A stretch of 16,661 nt of DNA, from the NCBI RefSeq assembly GCF_009755355.1, contig NZ_WQLB01000052.1:1-16661 (forward strand), written 5' to 3'. Source of the DNA: Deinococcus arboris. Its GTDB lineage: Bacteria; Deinococcota; Deinococci; Deinococcales; Deinococcaceae. Below, piece after piece: positions 6,768 through 12,903 of the stretch (the stretch's first letter is position 1; the number at the start of each line of letters is the position of its first letter). The notes under the pieces are model-generated. The model had not been told where the DNA came from. It ran no database searches and saw only the letters and a list, made by a program, of their open reading frames with translations. The translations under genes were made by a program, and so were the position numbers.

Positions 6768-7162
6768 GGTGGTGTCCTCCCGAGCAGGAAAGTGTGCTCT
6801 CAACACCTGGAGGATGCACGGGCCAGGATGATGGACCGATGGTGCCCCAGCCTGATGCCGTTTTTGTTTGGAAAGCCCAGCTGATGGCGGCCCGGAACAA
6901 GGCGTCAGGCTGACCGTTCCTGACCGAATGAAGTCAGCAGTCGAGGGCCTGATTCAGCCGTGCGGCAAACCTGGAGAGGAACGCACAACTCTCAAATTGC
7001 TATCTCCTCAGTGAAGATGTCCTGCCTGACGCCAGGGCACACCGCACAGTGGCCATCTCGCAGTCAGGCGTTTCAGTCTCTCGCTTGGGCCGCCGACTGC
7101 TTCTGACGACTCAGGGGCGCCCCCACTTGCCGCTGACCATCCGCCCATCATGCCCTGCGCGT
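6768..7162. other. Divergent intergenic region between the long paralogue and the TPR protein
   Basis: About 400 bp without a gene. It contains the upstream element shared with the other paralogue (6813-6844), a perfect 10-bp inverted repeat GGCGTCAGGC (6901-6910) / GCCTGACGCC (7024-7033), and the candidate -10 of the plus-strand gene at its right end. The left half of the repeat also matches GTCAGGCTGA, seen upstream of the S8 gene. Confidence 0.6.
6813..6844 (-). promoter_or_regulatory. Upstream element shared by the two paralogues (copy 1)
   Basis: On the plus strand it reads ATGCA-CGGGCCA then TGATGGACCGATGGTG. The same words in the same order occur at 10543-10576 upstream of the short paralogue. 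It lies 47-77 nt before the start at 6767, nearly the same distance as copy 2. On the minus strand GGTCCA and TGGCC form an imperfect dyad around TCATCC. It could be a promoter or operator. Confidence 0.55.
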
Positions 7163-7168
7163 CACCCT
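7163..7168 (+). promoter_or_regulatory. -10-like hexamer of the TPR protein gene, leaderless
   Basis: CACCCT ends 6 nt before the ATG at 7175, and no Shine-Dalgarno is present. The first base deviates from TANNNT, as it does at 4330. No good -35 box is seen at the usual distance. Confidence 0.4.
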
Positions 7169-7174
7169 AACGCC

Positions 7175-9283
7175 ATGACACGTCGCCTCACCCGGCCCCT
7201 GGCGCTCACCGCCACCTTCTTCGCCTCTTCTGCCCTGGCCGCCGGGTCCTGGGTGTCGCTGAGTGACCAGACCATCCTGGGCCCCGAGGCGGCAATGCGC
7301 GCCCAGGTAGCAAAGCTGAGCGGCGAGGCCTGCAAGCCGGCCGTGCGTGATTTCAAGACGCCCGGCCTCGCCCCCACCGGCGGCCTGAACATTGACGAGG
7401 TCATCCGGTCACTGGAAAAAATGCTGGCGACCCTGGCACCCGGCGACCCGGCCCGCGCAGGCCTGGAACATTCGCTGAAAATGGCGCGTGAACAGAAAGA
7501 AAAGGGCACCAAGGTGCTGCCCTTGCCCGTGCGCCGCGAGAAGGGGGCGATAACCTTCGAGACGGCACTGAAGACAGCCGAGGCGCTTGTGGGAACGCCC
7601 GGCCGCCAGGCGACGGGCAGCACCTCGTCGGACGTGGCGGCGGCGCTGGCGGCCAAGAGTCCCAGAGCTGCCCTCGCCCTGCTGCTGGCCGGGCACCGCA
7701 CAAAGCCCAAAGACCCGATGACCCTGGTGAACCTTGCGGGCGTCCTGACCCTGTCGGGGTTGCCGCGCGAGGCCATCGCCGTGCTGGACCGCGCCGCCGA
7801 GCTGGGCGGCACCCTGCCTGCGCCCGGTGGTGTGCCGGGACAGGCGGTCGCCCTGACCAACCGGGGACACGCCTTCCTGGGCCTGGGGCGCTGGAGTGAA
7901 GCGCAGGCGCCCCTGAAACAGGCCCTGGCGCTGGCCCCCGACCTGGCCGAGGCGCGCATGAATCTTTCCAAGGCCCTGCTGTGCAGCGGCGATGTGACGG
8001 GCGCCACGCGCGAGCTGCGGGTGGCCCTGCGGCGCACCGTCGCCCCCGAAAGCAGCGACCTCATCGTGACTGAAGACACGCCTAACACGCACGGCGACGA
8101 CCTGAAGCCGCGCGAGCAGGCCTCCACCCGCCGCGCCGCACGCACCCTGTTTGACCTCTCGCGCGGGGCAACCTTTGACCTGCCGCAGCTCAAGTTGCCG
8201 CGTGACCGCCGCGAGGCCATCTCAATGCATGAGCAGTACGAGGCCCTGGAGCGCAAAGGCGAGGGCATTCTGAACGGCCTGCACGCCCGCGCTACGGCTG
8301 TCAATCTCTCTCAGGTGCTGGACCCAGGGGAGCGGCGCTGGTTCGAGTTGGTCAATGGGGTCATCACCACCTCGGTCTTTGAGCCGGAGGTCTGGCCGTC
8401 GTACCAGTCGGCGTATGCGGCGCACTACGCGCTGCACAAGGCCTTTCGCCCGCTGTCCGATGAGCGCAACAAGACGATTGAGGCCGGCATGAAGGGGCTG
8501 CCCTCGCCTCACACCTGCGCCGACGTGGACCGGGTCTATGACGACGCCTACCAGACCTACATGGACGCCCTGCGGCCTTACGTGAAGGCGCAGGAACAGG
8601 CGATGGCCCGCTTTGTCTCGGCGCGCGTCAAGTTCGAGACGGCGCTGGCCGCCAACCTGCCCGACCCCAAGGTGCGGGCCGCCAAACGCGCCGCCATCGA
8701 GGCCTCGGCCAAATCGTCTTTCTACGGCCCAGTGGTGTACGCTGCGGTCCTGATCAGTGACGTGCCTGGGCTGTTCTGCAGCGGGCAAAAGGTGCAGGAG
8801 GTGCCTCTTGAGCTGGCCGAGTTGCCCACGCTGGACGCCGACCCCTGCGGCGGGCTGCTCTCGACCATGAAAATGAAGTCCAAAGTGCCGTCGGCCGCCC
8901 TCAAGGCGTCGGGCTTGGGCCTGAGCTGGTCCCTGAGCTGCAAGAAGATTGACATCGAACTCTCGACGTCCTCGCTGCTGGGCACGGACTGGCTGGGGGG
9001 CTTTGCCCAGGCGAGCCTCGACTGGAACGGCGACGCCACCATCTTTACGGGGGTCAAGGCTGAATTCAAGCTGCCCAAAGGGGTGCCAGCCACCGGCGGG
9101 CTGGGGGCCAAGGAAGGCCTGTACATCAAGTTCAGCCGTGACGGGATTCAGGACGCCGGTATGCGCGTGGAACTCAAGGGGTCGCTGGGCGCGGGCCCAG
9201 ACGCTTCGACCGGCCTGTGGGAAGGCAAGATAGAGCAAGAGTTTGGCATAGCAGCGGCGGTGGCCTACTGGCGCGAACGCTGA
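7175..9283 (+). CDS. Exported protein with TPR-like helices and a beta-rich C-terminus
   Basis: The 702-residue protein has a Sec signal peptide (MTRRLTRPLALTATFFASSA, cleavage probably ALA-A). Residues about 165-290 resemble TPR helices (TLVNLAGVLTLSGLPREAIA, then GHAFLGLGRWSEAQAPLKQA and ARMNLSKALLCSGDVTGA). A long helical middle region follows, with YDDAYQTYMDALRPYVKAQE and charged helices. The last ~130 residues switch to Gly/Ser/Lys-rich beta-strand sequence (ASLDWNGDATIFTGVKAEFK). Cysteines in HTC, LFC, DPC and LSC could form disulfides. TPRs suggest a protein-binding scaffold in the periplasm. No named family is recognised. The start at 7175 is preferred to one at 7049 because it gives a clean signal peptide and a -10-like hexamer. 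The C-terminus may be shortened relative to its ancestor. Confidence 0.85.
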   Translation: MTRRLTRPLALTATFFASSALAAGSWVSLSDQTILGPEAAMRAQVAKLSGEACKPAVRDFKTPGLAPTGGLNIDEVIRSLEKMLATLAPGDPARAGLEHSLKMAREQKEKGTKVLPLPVRREKGAITFETALKTAEALVGTPGRQATGSTSSDVAAALAAKSPRAALALLLAGHRTKPKDPMTLVNLAGVLTLSGLPREAIAVLDRAAELGGTLPAPGGVPGQAVALTNRGHAFLGLGRWSEAQAPLKQALALAPDLAEARMNLSKALLCSGDVTGATRELRVALRRTVAPESSDLIVTEDTPNTHGDDLKPREQASTRRAARTLFDLSRGATFDLPQLKLPRDRREAISMHEQYEALERKGEGILNGLHARATAVNLSQVLDPGERRWFELVNGVITTSVFEPEVWPSYQSAYAAHYALHKAFRPLSDERNKTIEAGMKGLPSPHTCADVDRVYDDAYQTYMDALRPYVKAQEQAMARFVSARVKFETALAANLPDPKVRAAKRAAIEASAKSSFYGPVVYAAVLISDVPGLFCSGQKVQEVPLELAELPTLDADPCGGLLSTMKMKSKVPSAALKASGLGLSWSLSCKKIDIELSTSSLLGTDWLGGFAQASLDWNGDATIFTGVKAEFKLPKGVPATGGLGAKEGLYIKFSRDGIQDAGMRVELKGSLGAGPDASTGLWEGKIEQEFGIAAAVAYWRER

Positions 9284-9300
9284 GCAGGAAGGGCCGGGCA

Positions 9301-9335
9301 GGGAGGTCGCTGAAGCGAGGCGGCCTCCCCTTCTC
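9301..9335 (+). terminator. Probable terminator of the TPR protein gene
   Basis: GGGAGG (9301-9306) pairs with CCTCCC (9324-9329), with an inner CGC/GCG pair, and is followed by the T-rich TTCTCTGTTCTTGT. It lies 18 nt after the stop at 9283. Confidence 0.5.
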
Positions 9336-9708
9336 TGTTCTTGTCAGTGAACTGGGAGCAGAACTTGAGGCTGATGGCACGTTCTCGTTAGGGTCAGGGC
9401 TCAGCTGAACACTGAACTTTAGGGCAGGTACGAAGACGACTCTCCCGTTGCGCTGCACTTCTGACAGCTTTGGCTGGAGAGATACCGTCCACTTCACGGA
9501 GGTCGCCGTCTCGCTGCTCAGTCTCTTCCCACGCAGCCCTCTAAATCCGCCTGCCTCAGACACCCAGGGTGGTGGCTGCCTTCTGTAGGGCCCCCTGGGG
9601 AACGTCTCAGGGCCAGCAACTCCTCACGGCTAGAAGGGCCTGACCCTTCTGGGCAAAGGAGGCGCGCAAACACATACCCAAGCGAGAAGCGCAAACATCA
9701 GCTGACAG

Positions 9709-9737
9709 CAAAAAGCCCAGGCTTCAGGACCTGGGCT
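9709..9737 (-). terminator. Intrinsic terminator of the short paralogue
   Basis: AGCCCAGG (9714-9721) pairs perfectly with CCTGGGCT (9730-9737) around an 8-nt loop. Read on the minus strand the stem is followed by TTTTTG. It lies about 67 nt after the stop codon at 9804. Confidence 0.8.
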
Positions 9738-9803
9738 GGAGAGAGGGGGCGGTTGGGTCTTCTGCTCTTGGTGTGCCCTTGATGATTGCCGTGGCCAGAG
9801 CTC

Positions 9804-10496
9804 TCAGGGCAACCGAGTGCTGAATGACATGCGAATCCCGTACATATTGTTCTTGAAGGTGTTCACCGCTGAGGCCGCCCAGGTGTCGCTGCCCTCCGCC
9901 TGCACGAGCACCGGCTGACCGGTACTGAGTTTTGCCGTCATGCGGTAGCGGCCTAGCGGCACGTCTTTGACCACCGACGTGGTGGGGCGAATAATCAGCG
10001 CTTTGCCCTGGCTGCCATCAATCAGCGGCCCCTCGGGGGTCAGGGTCACGATCAGGTCGCCGTACGCAATACCGTCGCCGTGATAGACGTTGACCTGCTC
10101 GCCCAGCACCCCGCCTTCGTAAGGACCATTGAGTTTCCAGACAAAGTCCCGCACGGCGCCTTTGGTGCTCTGAAAAGCCGCCCGGTCATTCGGGTAGATC
10201 GTCATGCGGAAACGGTCGCCCTGATAATTGCGCTCCAGGGTTGCGCCAGGCCGCCAGGTGCCCACGTTGTGCGGCAGTTCAATGCGGTAGCGCCCCTTGG
10301 CATCCGTCTTTGCCACCACGTTCATGTTGTAATACACCGTATTGTCCGCGTAGACCTCCACGCCAGGCACGGGCTGCCCTCCAGCGGTCTTGACTACACC
10401 CGTCATCACGTAGGGAACAGGCTTACTCGCGGCCCCCAGGGCCAGGCTGCCAAGTCCAGCAGCGGTCAACAGCGCCAGCGATGTCACGTTTTGCAT
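9804..10496 (-). CDS. Exported protein with carboxypeptidase-regulatory-like domain (short paralogue)
   Basis: The 230-residue protein has a signal peptide (MQNVTSLALLTAAGLGSLALG, cleavage near GAA-S). The mature part starts directly with the regulatory-like beta-sandwich, PYVMTGVVKTAGGQPVPGVE, then YADNTVYYNMN and TDAKGRYRI, and ends with KDVPLGRYRMTAK. It lacks the ~100-residue N-terminal domain of its paralogue at 5727-6767. AGGGAGAG lies just upstream of the ATG at 10496, giving a good ribosome site; the frame is open to 10550 but that start would bury the signal peptide. It has its own terminator at 9709-9737 and shares an upstream element with the paralogue, so the two are probably regulated alike. 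Function unknown. Confidence 0.82.
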   Translation of the reverse strand: MQNVTSLALLTAAGLGSLALGAASKPVPYVMTGVVKTAGGQPVPGVEVYADNTVYYNMNVVAKTDAKGRYRIELPHNVGTWRPGATLERNYQGDRFRMTIYPNDRAAFQSTKGAVRDFVWKLNGPYEGGVLGEQVNVYHGDGIAYGDLIVTLTPEGPLIDGSQGKALIIRPTTSVVKDVPLGRYRMTAKLSTGQPVLVQAEGSDTWAASAVNTFKNNMYGIRMSFSTRLP

Positions 10497-10542
10497 TCTT
10501 CTCTCCCTGGACTGGCCAAGAGGCTGTCCTTGTTGGGGAAGC

Positions 10543-10576
10543 GTATGCAACGGGCCATGATGGGCCGATGATGGTG
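10543..10576 (-). promoter_or_regulatory. Upstream element shared by the two paralogues (copy 2)
   Basis: On the plus strand it reads ATGCAACGGGCCA then TGATGGGCCGATGATGGTG, matching 6813-6844 with small insertions and deletions. It lies 49-80 nt before the start at 10496. On the minus strand GGCCCA-TCA-TGGCC forms a compact dyad. Confidence 0.55.
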
Positions 10577-10603
10577 GACGGCGAACTAGACCGAGGGCAA
10601 TAA

Positions 10604-10641
10604 TCAGGAGGAGCCGCGCACCTTCTTACGGCTCCCCCTGA
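10604..10641 (-). terminator. Stem-loop, probable terminator after the M14 peptidase gene
   Basis: TCAGGAGGAGCCG (10604-10616) pairs with CGGCTCCCCCTGA (10629-10641) with one mismatch in 13, around a 12-nt loop. On the minus strand it is followed by TTATTG. It lies about 140 nt past the M14 stop, so readthrough into this stretch is likely before termination. Confidence 0.5.
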
Positions 10642-10780
10642 CCACTCGATCACCTGCACACGCTGGCCTTCAGGGCTGGGCAACTGCTGGCAGAGGCGAC
10701 GCTGTTCCACCCGCCTCTCCCCCACGCAGCGGAACAGAGGAAAGAGGAAAGTAACTTTCAGAGCCGCCTCAGCCATACCT

Positions 10781-12787
10781 TTAGCGCGTTTCTGTCAGGG
10801 TGTAGTTGCCCGAGCCGCTGTAGGCATAGGTCTGCCAGCGGTACGTGCCACTGGCCGCGTTGTAGGTGATGGTCTCGCTGCTGGAAGGTGTTTCAGCGGC
10901 GGCGACATCCACCCAGCTGTTGCCACTGAGTTTTTGCAGGTACAGGTCAAAGTCGGTGCCACTGGCCCCACTCAGCACACCTTTCAGGGTCCCACCGGCG
11001 TAGTTAAAGCCGGCCGTGCCTGGCTGGTAAGAACTGCCGCCAGCATTCACGCTGCCGTTGTAGGTGGTGGGTGTGGGCGTCGGGGTGGTGCTGCCGCCCA
11101 CGGTCACGAACAGCGCCGAAACCGGGCCATACGTGCCGTTGCCATTTCTAGAGCGGACGTAGACGGTGTGTTTGCCAGCGCTCAGGCCAGTGGTAGAGAC
11201 CGTTGCCTGAACATTCTCACGGCTGGCATTAAAGCTGCCATCAGTGGCGGTCAGGGCCGTGCCGGTCCCACCGGCCCAGGGCGGCGTATCAATAAAGTAT
11301 TCGGCGCCGGCCACCGTGCGGCTGGGCTCCGACCCATTGCTGGTGTTAAAACGGGTGTTGTCGGCGCTGGCACTCAGGGTGAAGCTGGCGCCCGCCGCCA
11401 CATTGGCTGGGGCGGTCAGGCTGACGCTATCTGGACCGCTGCCCAACTGGTAGGGGGCACGCGCCACGCGCAGGGCGTACAGCAGCGCGGCCTGGTTCTG
11501 GGGCAGCACGGTGCCTGTGAAGGTGGAGCAGCTCTCGAAGAACGCGCCGCCCAGCTCGAAGGTGTAGGCGGCCACGCCCAGTTCCCCGTAAGTGAAGTCA
11601 ATCGTGGTGCCGCTGGTCGGATACAGACCGATGGACTGCTGCGGAGTATGACCATTGAAGTACGCCAGCTTGCGGCCCAGCGACTGCAGCGCGGTACCGT
11701 TCGGCGCGGCGGTGTTGGTGTCCCCCCAGGGCCAGAGGACCAACTTGCCGTAGCTGTGCACGTCAATGTACACGCCAGGGGTCGCCGCGGGGGCCGCGTC
11801 GGTGCGGTTGGGCCCACGGTTGTCCGCGAAGGCCGACTTGATAAAGGTCTGCAGGTTCTTGGTTTCTGGCTCGGAGGCAGCGGCCGAACCCATGTACGTT
11901 TCGTTGCAAGGATCAGTGCTGGAGCCGCCGTTCGCCCAGGCATAGTTGAAGTTGCGGTTCAGATCCACTCCATACAGCCCGTTGCTGCACCGCTGGGTAT
12001 CGTTGGCGTTCTTGCGCCATGAGGCGCCAGCTTCCGCTTTCTTGCGGCCATCCGGGTTACTTTGCAGCACCAGCCAGACTTCCTGGCTGTCCAGCATCCA
12101 GGTCACGTCCGCGTCCTTGCCGTAATTGGACACCAGATATTCGGCGAAGCGGGTGGTCAGCTCGGCCGGTGTGTATTCCCGCGCATGGATAGAGGCTGTG
12201 ATGACCAGGCGAGGCTTGGTGCCCGTGACACTCTTGTTGGTCAGCTTGAGGACATTCATGTCGTAGCCGCCGCGCCCTTGCGTCTTGAGCCAGGTCGAGC
12301 CGATGCTGCTCCAGGTGGCCAGATTCGGGTACTGCGACACAATGGCCTGCGCGCTGCTGTACGTTTCTTCAACGGTGCGGTAGCAGGAATAGCCGCTGAT
12401 GGCGAGGCTGCCCAGATTTTCTTTCAGCGAGCCGCTGTGCTTCTCCGTTTCGGCTTTGTCAATGCGGATGGTCCAGCCGCGTGTCAGCCCAGTCACCCGA
12501 AGGCGCTCAAAATCTGCCTGGCCCACGTCCAGCAGGACGAAGCGCTCTTCCAGACTGCCGCCCACAGGCTCAAAGGTCGTGATGATGTCTGTCCAGTCAC
12601 GATCCGTTTTGAAGTCAATGCGCGAGACCACGATGGGCTTTTGCTGAAACACACTGCATTCATCGGCCGTGGCGACCAAAGAGGCGCCTGTTGTGACCGG
12701 CGGGGCGGCCTGCGGCTGAGGCGTCTGGGAGCAGGAAGCCAGCAGCAAAGAGGCACTGATGAGAGAAACAGCCAGAGTTCGCTTCAT
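10781..12787 (-). CDS. Lipoprotein M14 zinc carboxypeptidase with Ig-like and PPC domains
   Basis: The 668-residue exported metallocarboxypeptidase removes C-terminal amino acids from peptides. A signal peptide with lipobox LASC (Cys19) predicts membrane anchoring. The M14 domain spans about 145-445: zinc ligands His201 and Glu204 (HAREY) and His344 (DVHSYG), substrate-binding Arg278 in DLNRNF, and catalytic Glu411 in YTFELG, all present, so it should be active. Residues about 455-563 form an Ig-like domain (EYFIDTPPWAGG, TGLSAGKHTVYVRSRNGNG). After a TPTPT linker a PPC domain (575-668) carries SGTDFDLYL. AGAGG sits 4 nt before the ATG. It lies 116 nt downstream of the S8 peptidase on the same strand and its PPC domain is nearly the same as that protein's, so the two probably work in sequence on extracellular protein. 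Confidence 0.93.
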   Translation of the reverse strand: MKRTLAVSLISASLLLASCSQTPQPQAAPPVTTGASLVATADECSVFQQKPIVVSRIDFKTDRDWTDIITTFEPVGGSLEERFVLLDVGQADFERLRVTGLTRGWTIRIDKAETEKHSGSLKENLGSLAISGYSCYRTVEETYSSAQAIVSQYPNLATWSSIGSTWLKTQGRGGYDMNVLKLTNKSVTGTKPRLVITASIHAREYTPAELTTRFAEYLVSNYGKDADVTWMLDSQEVWLVLQSNPDGRKKAEAGASWRKNANDTQRCSNGLYGVDLNRNFNYAWANGGSSTDPCNETYMGSAAASEPETKNLQTFIKSAFADNRGPNRTDAAPAATPGVYIDVHSYGKLVLWPWGDTNTAAPNGTALQSLGRKLAYFNGHTPQQSIGLYPTSGTTIDFTYGELGVAAYTFELGGAFFESCSTFTGTVLPQNQAALLYALRVARAPYQLGSGPDSVSLTAPANVAAGASFTLSASADNTRFNTSNGSEPSRTVAGAEYFIDTPPWAGGTGTALTATDGSFNASRENVQATVSTTGLSAGKHTVYVRSRNGNGTYGPVSALFVTVGGSTTPTPTPTTYNGSVNAGGSSYQPGTAGFNYAGGTLKGVLSGASGTDFDLYLQKLSGNSWVDVAAAETPSSSETITYNAASGTYRWQTYAYSGSGNYTLTETR

Positions 12788-12859
12788 AAAACCTCTGCAT
12801 GGGTACAGGAAAAGGATGCGAGTGGAGAACAGAAACCTTTGAACAACCAGAAATCAGGT

Positions 12860-12883
12860 GTGGGCACGCCCAGGCGTGCCCAC
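12860..12883 (-). terminator. Strong hairpin between the S8 and M14 peptidase genes
   Basis: GTGGGCACGCC (12860-12870) is perfectly complementary to GGCGTGCCCAC (12873-12883). An outer CAGGTG/CACCTG pair (12855-12860 and 12891-12896) may extend the structure. It starts about 20 nt after the S8 stop. There is no T-run, so it could be a weak terminator, an mRNA-stabilising hairpin or an attenuator setting M14 below S8 expression. Confidence 0.5.
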
Positions 12884-12903
12884 GAGGGTCTCACCTGAAC
12901 GGT

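Larger units (their letters stand above)
9284..9803. other. Intergenic region, possibly with a decayed coding stretch
   Basis: This 520-bp stretch starts with a terminator-like hairpin (9301-9335). From about 9331 to 9585 one plus-strand frame is interrupted only by a TGA at 9406-9408 and reads beta-strand-like peptide on both sides (ELGAELEADGTFSLGSG, then TLNFRAGTKTTLPL), similar in style to the C-terminus of the preceding gene. The opposite strand is also open (9174-9563), so this may be chance. Downstream are the perfect hairpin AGAAGGG/CCCTTCT (9632-9650) and the terminator at 9709-9737. Confidence 0.45.

Noticed and set aside
7162..8304. Large Arg/Ser-rich minus-strand frame opposite the TPR gene
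   Set aside because: Composition is that of a codon-shadow frame; the plus-strand gene has a signal peptide and ordered domains.
8222..9238. 338-codon minus-strand frame opposite the TPR gene
   Set aside because: It is rich in His/Gln/Gly/Arg with no recognisable motif, typical of an antisense shadow in GC-rich DNA.
9174..9563. 129-codon minus-strand frame after the TPR gene
   Set aside because: Part of it overlaps the TPR gene antisense and the rest lacks a start signal; I treat the region as non-coding or decayed.
10934..12022. 362-codon plus-strand frame opposite the M14 gene
   Set aside because: The M14 catalytic residues on the minus strand are complete; this frame is Gly/Arg/Ala-rich noise.
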